From assembly GCA_030704615.1 (NCBI GenBank), contig CM060732.1, positions 23,436,001 to 23,500,000 of the forward strand: a stretch of DNA of 64,000 nucleotides, in the 5' to 3' direction. The position numbers and the translations under genes were made by a program. This document shows, piece after piece, positions 57,825 through 64,000 of this stretch (position 1 is the first letter of the stretch; each line of letters starts with the position of its first letter). The stretch comes from Takakia lepidozioides. Lineage: Eukaryota > Streptophyta > Takakiopsida > Takakiales > Takakiaceae. The notes beneath the pieces were generated by a model that saw nothing but the letters and a program-made list of their open reading frames with translations, did no database searches and was not told the DNA's origin.

Positions 57825-58970
57825 CTTGTTGTCACATTGGCAGTATCATGTAAAAGTCACTCCAAACTATCCCAGGTTCACTCAACCAGCTAACTTGTAG
57901 AATTCAACATGAAAATTTAGGGCCGATTCTGATAAGAGGGAATTGCATCTGCTTCTCTCTAGTGTAGTCCAACAAGCGTTCACCTTTTTGTCTCCATTGT
58001 CCCGCCATTGATTGGGGTCAAAAAAGTGTTCATTCCAAAGCTTCTCTTCATCTCTGTTACCTATTTTTGGATACTTTCTTGCTGCCATATTGGCAGTAAC
58101 TTGTCAAAGTCACTCCAAACCACCATAGATCCATCCAACGAGCTAACTGACATAATTCAATATGCATCTCAGGGCTGAGTCTGATGAGAGGGCAAAACAG
58201 GCTGAAATAGTAGGTGCCCTCACCACATTGTCCTTGACCTTGTGTCATGACCCATGGAGGTTTTGACCGACCATCAACCCAAAATGACCTCTTGTGTATG
58301 CTGCTTGTGTCTGTAGTCAGGTAATCTCGGATTGGTTTGTGAGAACCACCACGGTGCAACTGAGCAGATAGAGATTGAAACAGGGTCTGCTAAGACCAAG
58401 CTGACTCTCCCAAGAATCTTGTAAACATTAGGAAAAATACCAAATCATGGTACTAATAGGAGCCGAGAGCCCACATTTGCAGGATGGACAAACTTTTTCA
58501 CATCGTACATTAAACAAAAGCCACACCTTGCGATTGCGGTTGTCCCATGTGAAGGATCTTTAAAAATCTCATGCCAGATCTGCTCCATGCTGCAAATTCA
58601 GTCGAGTTTTATGAGAGGGCAAAACATGCTCAAATATGTCGAAGAAGAAGGTGCCCTCACCACATTGTCCTCGACCTTGTGTCACGACCTATGGAGGATT
58701 TGACTGACCATCAACCCAAGAGGACCTCTTGTGTGTGCTGCTTGTGTCTGTAGTCAGATACTGTCCGATTGGTCCGTGAGAACCACCACGGTGCAGCTGA
58801 GCGGGCAGAGATTGAAACACGACCTACTAAGACCAAGCTGACTAGATCCCAAAAACCTTGTATACATCAGGAATAATACCAAATCATGGTACTAACAGGA
58901 GCCAAGAGCCCACATTTGTAGGATGGACAAACTTCTTCACATCGTACACTAAGAAAAAGAGAGCTGCTTT
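57825..58970 (-). pseudogene. Damaged duplicate copies of the OSB PDF exons
   Basis: Minus-strand matches to 36.7-37.9 kb occur in the same order. The 95-nt-type exon (RDEEKLWNEHFFDPNQW, with one Trp of WWDN lost) is at about 58,080-57,985. The second-type exon (TTDTSSIHKRSFWVDGRS) is at 58,355-58,220. A broken first-type exon is at about 58,570-58,520, followed by another second-type copy at about 58,800-58,660 with a stop. The flanking non-coding sequence (CATCGTACA, CCAAATCATGGTACTAA) is also duplicated. This is a segmental copy of the OSB locus some 20 kb away, now non-functional. Confidence 0.8.
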
Positions 58971-59470
58971 AACGGAAGGCCCTATCAGCCACTCAAAGAT
59001 AGGGGACCGAGCAAAGAGCAGCAGAGGCCTGTAGAAACCACTAGAGTAACACCACACACCCAGGAACCCTAAAAATAAGATGAACAAAAAAAAGAAGAGA
59101 TGAAATTAGCAAAATGAGAACAAGAGTTCCGAGAAGAAACGAACCTAAAAGAGACAAGACAAAACACCAAAGAAATCTATGAAGCTCGGATTGAACACAA
59201 CTACAACTATAGAAATGGGGATCTGCACGCACTACGATGACTACTCCTAACAAAGGAGAAAGCAGCCAACGAGACGACGCCTCCGAAGCTCGAAGCAGCC
59301 CAAAGAAAACCTAAGTCCCTAAGCCTCTCGCTCGGCAAAGTGCAGAGCTCTCGAACCACGCGGACCCCAAAAATCACTAAGTCCCAGCCCTGCACACTGC
59401 GACCTAGCAACCCTAAATTCGAGCCAACCTTTCGAATTTTTTGAACGTTTTACACCCTAACATCGCATAG
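58971..59470. other. Intergenic DNA, nothing recognised
   Basis: Short frames only; no motif, splice-consistent gene or repeat was identified. Confidence 0.35.
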
Positions 59471-59473
59471 GCG

Positions 59474-59717
59474 GATGGATGAACCCATCCATTGGATGAA
59501 TTCATTCATGTATATGCCTTTAAAATGACACGTATAGTGATGTAGTCACATATATAGAGTTATGAAACAATCTGCAGTCAGGCAGTCATGTCATCGATGG
59601 ATGAGCTCATCCAATGGATGAATATATTTGTGTATGTGCCTTCAAAATGACACGTGTAGTGATGTAGTCATATAAATAGAGCTGTGAAACCATCTTCAGT
59701 CATGAAGTCATAATTTC
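59474..59717 (+). repeat. 122-bp tandem duplication
   Basis: GATGGATGA...ATCCA-TGGATGAAT...AAAATGACACGT-TAGTGATGTAGTCA starts at 59,474 and again at 59,596 with scattered changes. It joins the GTAGTCAT-rich stretch that follows. Confidence 0.85.
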
Positions 59718-59965
59718 CATGAAATGTCGTCCATGTGTAGTGAAACATATCACTCTAGTCATATAAACCATCCCTGTCATCGTGGTCAACAATGTTTGAT
59801 CAGTGCCCCCTATCTTTCCGGAGTCATGTAGTAATATCCATTACTACAGAGTGATAAAACTATGACTACAATGCACTTCATCGCTCTGTAGTCATATATT
59901 GACTGTCGTTTTTATGACTCCGCAAAAGCCGTAGTCATAAAAACACTCATCTGTTGTAGTGAGAA
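59530..59965. mobile_element. Possible 3' end of a CACTA-type element
   Basis: About ten copies of (T)GTAGTCAT or ATGACTACA in both orientations precede a terminus reading TGTTGTAGTG at 59,956-59,965, the complement of CACTACAACA. Subterminal repeats and a CACTA terminus are the signature of En/Spm-type elements. The 5' end and the 3-bp target duplication were not found. Confidence 0.45.
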
Positions 59966-60441
59966 GAAGACACAAAGATAAATGAAGATTCTCTTAGGGT
60001 TAGGGTACATATATATCCAGTTCGTCCCAATACAATGTATGAATGATATTCTGAAATGGAAGAACGTAGTGCAATCCATCCATATTTTATTTTTAATATA
60101 TTTATCATTATTTTTTCAAATAATGTATATCACCATACTTAAACCCAACCATATTTTATTTCTTAATATATTTTATCATTATATATATATATACTTACTT
60201 TAAAGAGGGACGGAGACCTCAGAACTTTATATATATGTGTGTAAAATCCGCGAGTTACATCACAAAATGAGAGCAGTTAGGGACACTAAGAGAAAAAAAT
60301 AACATCATTGGGTGTCATAAGGCTGACTAGGGAAGACACCGCTTTGTTATGCGCATACATATCGCTACACAACTACATCGATGTCCACAACCACACAACA
60401 CATGTGCACACCAAACACTAGTCTATCACTAGTGCACCACT

Positions 60442-60656
60442 AGGCTGCCACTAGACAACCACTAGTCACCACTAGTCCACCACCAGGCTGCCACTAGCCA
60501 CCACTAGTGCAGCCACTAGTCCACCACCAGGCTGCCACTAGCTACCACTAGTGCAGCCACTAGTCCAACCACTAGGCTGCCACTAGCTACCACTTGTGCA
60601 GCCACTAGTCCACCATTAGGCTGCCACTAGCCATCACTAGTGCAACCACTAGTCAA
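60442..60656 (+). repeat. Minisatellite of ~44 bp, CCACTAG-rich
   Basis: AGGCTGCCACTAG recurs at 60,442, 60,485, 60,529, 60,573 and 60,618 (steps of 43-45 bp). ACCACTAGTGCAGCCACTAG lies between the copies. Confidence 0.9.
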
Positions 60657-60989
60657 TCACAAATCGCCCCCCTAGCTGGCGCTTAGGTGCTTCTAAGTCC
60701 AGGTAGTCACAAGATGTGATAGTGGCTATAGCCTCACTAAGTCTTCCACCATTGTCCCTACTATACTCAAACTCGATAGATCAAGAGGCCGGGTACAAGA
60801 GTTGCCCCATTGTTAGTCACCGTCTTGCAACTTGTGAACTTGAGCCTGAGATCTCGGGTATTGACTCCTATGAGCTTGGCCTCCCATATCTTGTTAGCTG
60901 CCACTAGTCATATCCACTTCCACTATTCCAAGCAGTGTGGACATAACCAATCTCCATCAGGAACCCTCTCAAGAGGTGGTGTCAAACAT

Positions 60990-62370
60990 CTCATGTGCCA
61001 ACCTCTTGAGCATTAATCACACACCAGCATAGTGACGGCACCACGAGCATGCCCACATAGCATGCAACGCAACCCTGCAGGTACCACTGCAAGGTTGGAA
61101 TCTATCCTCCTATCCACATGTGGAAGGTGACATGGCGCACAATTGCGCACATGGTCCTTCCATACCATGCCATCTCGACCCTCCAGAATCAACACTCCTG
61201 AAGACAACACCTCCCTGACCCTTAGAATCACACGTCTTATTGTAACATCCAAGGTCGTAGACGCTGTCTACTACAAATACACATAGTCCCCAGGGTGGAA
61301 ACGCTGAATACCTGGCCGATATCCCCCTCCACATATAGTGACATACCTCAATGTGTCTCGGTGTTGGGCAATAGCAAGGTTCTCAAAAGCCATAGGCATG
61401 ACCCTCTTGAACAACTCTGCCCACTGGGCACATGCTTGTGTCCACACATCCGGATTATCAAGGTTGAGGACTACTGTAGCCTCCCTGCGAATAGACGCAG
61501 ACAAATCTGGCTCTCGGCCAAAGAGAAGGAAATATGGTGAGAATGAGGCAAGTGATGCTTGCTTGCTAAACCTGTAGCCCATGGCTAACCAAGGTACCTG
61601 AAGATCCCAATCTCATAGGTGTCCCTTTTGCAAGCCATACTTGCGCAAACCCCTCTTCACCGTCTGCACCACTCTCTCTGCCAAGCCATCGGCCTCAGGA
61701 CGATCCCGAGAACTGATACAGTGGTCTATCAAGGCTTTATCACACAAAGCCTGAAACTCCCCCAAGAACTTTCTCCCTTGGACCGTGAGTACCTCAGAAA
61801 GAGCACCGAATCGGCTAAGCACATGATCCAGGAATGCATACGCAGCCCCCTCACTAGCCTTGTCAGGCAATGGAACGAACTCAATCCACTTGGAGAAGTG
61901 CTCCACCATCACCAACACATATCTGTGGCGGCGCATCATTAGTGGCAACGGCCCTGCGAAGTCAAGACTCCACTTGTAGCCCAATCCCATGATGAGTAAA
62001 AGATGCAACTACGGTGTAGGGGCGTTGAATGAAGCACGCACCCTGTTACACACCATGCACCTAGCCACAAACTGTTTGCACCTCTGTGTGCATACCACGC
62101 CACCAATACTGCCCCTGCAGTAGACTATGAGTGCATCGCCCACCAAAATGCCCCAACTCCTCATGGGCATGCCGCGCTAACCGTGCACGTTGTGTTGGGT
62201 GAGGCACGATCCTCACCCGACTATCCTCCCATACTCGAAGCAGGTGTATCCCCTCCCACTTGAACCTCTTGGCTTGTTGCAGGATCCGATCCCTCTCCTT
62301 GGTAGTCACACTAGCTGCTGTGTCTCCAGTGGCACCACCTGGCTCATCACTAGCCTCAGGGTCCTCAGAC
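60990..62370 (-). pseudogene. Ty3-type retrotransposon pol (integrase region), decayed
   Basis: On the minus strand the order is: zinc-binding region (HAHEELGHFGG, YWWRGMHTEV, CMVCNRV) at 62,200-62,020; integrase core (WSLDFAGPLP, YVLVMVEHFSKWIEFVPLP, VLTVQGRKF, GLAERVVQTVKRGL) at about 61,975-61,630; then the C-terminal part (YFLLFGREPDL, FHPGDYVYL) down to 61,271 and a further block to about 61,013. The second catalytic Asp is changed to Val (TVQG for TDQG). A TAG stands at 62,011-62,009, where the frame otherwise continues, and other frame changes occur. Reverse transcriptase and LTRs were not found. Confidence 0.82.
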
Positions 62371-63100
62371 TGTCGCGGCCCTTTGCCTTGAGGGCGGGGG
62401 GGGGGGGGGGGGGTCGGGACACATGAGGGGCTGCCCCTGTGGTGGGGGCAGCGGCAGCGATAGGTATGGGGGGCTGAAGCACCCTTGAGTGTCCAAGGCA
62501 CTCAAGGAGGCGGAGGCGCTCACTAGGTGGAGCCCTGCACACCGGGTTGCGGTGGGGGTGGCTCCACAAGGGGTGGTGGTAGCTTAGCGGGTCTTAGTGG
62601 GGGTGGCATAGGACTCACCATAGGGTGGAGACCTCGTGGTGGGAGTCGTGGGGAGTCTTGGGACTCATCACGGCCCAATGGGGTCGTGGTGAGAGGGCCA
62701 AGACTCACCGCGACTCACCACCGGGAGTCGAGGGTCTTCGTGGTGGTTCGCCATAAAATGGCATGGCTGGTTGTGAAACCCCCGCGGACAGCTACAGAAG
62801 TATATATAGGGAGTAGTAACCCCGAGAACGGTGCAAGCCCGTTGGTGTCCAAAAACTAGTGAGTAAGCAAGCGAGCCGGAAAGCGACCAAAGAGTGGGGA
62901 GCTGTTCCGGACTGCCATCTACAAAAGGGAATTCCACTAGGCCCAAATAGGTGGAGGGTCTTTCGGGAGAGCGTAGGGGACCGTTATGTCCCGGTGAGCA
63001 GCCGAAGCTCCGAGTTGGCCCGGCGGCCAGGTTGGGAGTCAGACGCGCGCATCAAAGTGAGTAACTTGAAGGGGAGCTTACCGAAGTGAGGTGCGCGACA
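62371..63100 (+). mobile_element. 5' LTR region of a Ty3-type element (left border uncertain)
   Basis: The right end is fixed by ...GCGCGACA at 63,100, two bases before a primer-binding site. A TATATATAGG box lies at 62,801. The left border is a guess: TGTCGCGGCC at 62,371 would give a TG...CA LTR of about 730 bp and sits where the minus-strand pol similarity stops. A run of about 17 G lies near 62,400. Confidence 0.45.
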
Positions 63101-63102
63101 CT

Positions 63103-63114
63103 TGGTATCAGAGC
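63103..63114 (+). promoter_or_regulatory. Retrotransposon primer-binding site (initiator tRNA-Met)
   Basis: TGGTATCAGAGC is complementary to the 3' end of plant initiator methionine tRNA. It lies directly behind the LTR end and 42 bp before the gag ATG. Confidence 0.85.
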
Positions 63115-63155
63115 TTAGAGTTCAGTACGCGATCGTCCTTGGGATTGGCCTCATC

Positions 63156-63917
63156 ATGGGGTCGGGCAAGCCAAAGCGAAAGCGGAACGGCCCAAAAGAT
63201 GATGACCCTGGTGAGCCCGATGGGGGCGACGTGTCACCGAGGCGGCCGTTTGAGGAAGCGATGCATGCTTCTGAAAATGAGGCCGCGCAAGAGCGGGAGG
63301 AATCTGAGGAGTCGGAGTCCGAGGAATCCTTGAGAGCTCCGACAAACCAACAGATGCCCCCCATGGCGGCAGCCTTTTGGGAAGGGTTGCTGGCGCAGTT
63401 TGGCGGGACATTCAAAGACGTGTTGAAGGCGGCTAATGCCACTTCCACTAAGGCGAAGTTTAAGGTGAAGCCTAAGGAACCCGGCACCTTCGAGGGCGTC
63501 CGAAATCGGAAGGCACTCAACACCTGGCTCTTGGAGCTAGAGCAGTACTTCCGGGCGGCCAAGTTGAGTGACGAGGATTGGGTGGAAGTGGCTCCCACCT
63601 ATTTGAGGGGCTATGCTCAACAATGGTGGCAGAAACGCCTTCACGACCGAGGTCCAAGCCCGGAAACCTTGAGCTGGAGTGGGTTCAAGGAATTGATGAA
63701 GAGACAGTTTGTGCCCCTCAACGCGTCCTGGCTCGCCTGGGACAAGATGAGGAATTTGAAGCAAACAGATGACAGTTTGTGCCCCTCAATGTGCTGTTGC
63801 TCGAAGTCGCGGACATGGCAGAACCAGAAATGGTCTTCAACTTTGTGGCGGGACTGGCCCATGGGCCAGGCGGAAGTTGGAGGAGAAGCCACCCAAGACT
63901 TTGAACGAGGCTATTGA
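63156..63917 (+). pseudogene. Ty3-type gag polyprotein, frameshifted, incomplete at the window edge
   Basis: The ATG at 63,156 opens a basic N-terminus (GSGKPKRKRNG), then an acidic Ser/Glu stretch. The Retrotrans_gag domain follows (PGTFEGVRNRKALNTWLLE, YFRAAKLSDEDWVEVAPTYL, GYAQQWWQKRL, WSGFKELMKRQFVPLN). Around 63,770-63,800 a 20-bp sequence (GACAGTTTGTGCCCCTCAAY) is present for the second time, 68 bp after the first. The expected family sequence (LLLEVADMAEPEMVFNFVAG) then continues in another frame, so the frame ending at 63,917 is not the native C-terminus. Pol would lie beyond the window. Confidence 0.8.
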
Positions 63918-64000
63918 GAGGGCTGAATGTTTCTCAGATGTTCCTAGGGGTGAAAGACAAGGCCGTACGGAGCTGAACCACAAGAAGATTCGGCGGGAAT

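Noticed and set aside
55635-59965. One CACTA element running from CACTACAAC at 55,635 to GTTGTAGTG at 59,965
   Set aside because: The flanking 3-bp sequences do not match and the subterminal repeats differ between the two ends.
60442-60656. Regular ~44-bp repeats considered as a CRISPR-like array
   Set aside because: This is a plant nuclear context, the repeats are contiguous minisatellite units without unique spacers, and there are no cas genes.

Overview
The window is nuclear DNA of a land plant. The evidence is spliced GT-AG genes, plant-only families (SUVR histone methyltransferase with a WIYLD domain, a homologue of Arabidopsis At2g30600, a PPR-DYW editing factor, OSB-type PDF motifs, an LRR receptor-like N-terminus), a TTTAGGG repeat and plant transposons. 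Fairly short introns, a very repetitive DYW-type PPR gene and many degraded transposons would suit a non-seed plant, but the sequence alone does not settle the species.

Layout. 0.4-4.4 kb: a TRAF-type zinc-finger gene (-). 5-15.6 kb: transposon debris, including a possible CACTA-type gene, a ~100-bp satellite, a Ty3 integrase fragment, an intact 350-bp hAT-type MITE, a broken and inverted PPR-DYW pseudogene and a LINE remnant. 17.6-31.5 kb: two well-preserved genes head to head, a SUVR SET-domain methyltransferase (-, 9 exons, 572 aa) and a double-BTB protein (+, 13 exons, 812 aa), separated by a 1.1-kb shared promoter. 33-38 kb: a PPR-DYW gene (-) whose open frame runs without a break into an OSB-type PDF-motif exon. 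That exon lies in the first of three 582-bp tandem units, just downstream of a remnant OSB gene. 38.3-38.9 kb: a truncated LRR receptor N-terminus (+). 39.8-41.3 kb: a LINE ORF1 remnant.

41,708-53,382: a complete 11.7-kb Mutator-like element (MULE) with ~340-bp terminal inverted repeats and a 9-bp target duplication (8 of 9 bases match). It carries a MULE transposase (-), a large plus-strand gene ending in a Ulp1/C48 cysteine-protease domain, and a short motif (AGTCYGYTG or its complement) scattered through the TIRs, spacers and coding repeats. Its genes carry a few inactivating changes, mostly C-to-T nonsense changes in CG or CAG contexts, so it looks recently dead. 53.4-60.7 kb: a second hAT-type MITE, damaged copies of the OSB exons and several tandem repeats. 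60.7-64 kb: a decayed Ty3 pol (-) next to the 5' end of another Ty3 element with LTR end, primer-binding site and gag (+).

The TRAF, SUVR, BTB and PPR genes are the probable working genes. The most unusual structures are the PDF-exon amplification fused in frame to the PPR-DYW gene, and the motif-studded Ulp1-MULE. All exon limits were read by eye from GT-AG sites, phase matching and family knowledge; no database search or transcript data were used.
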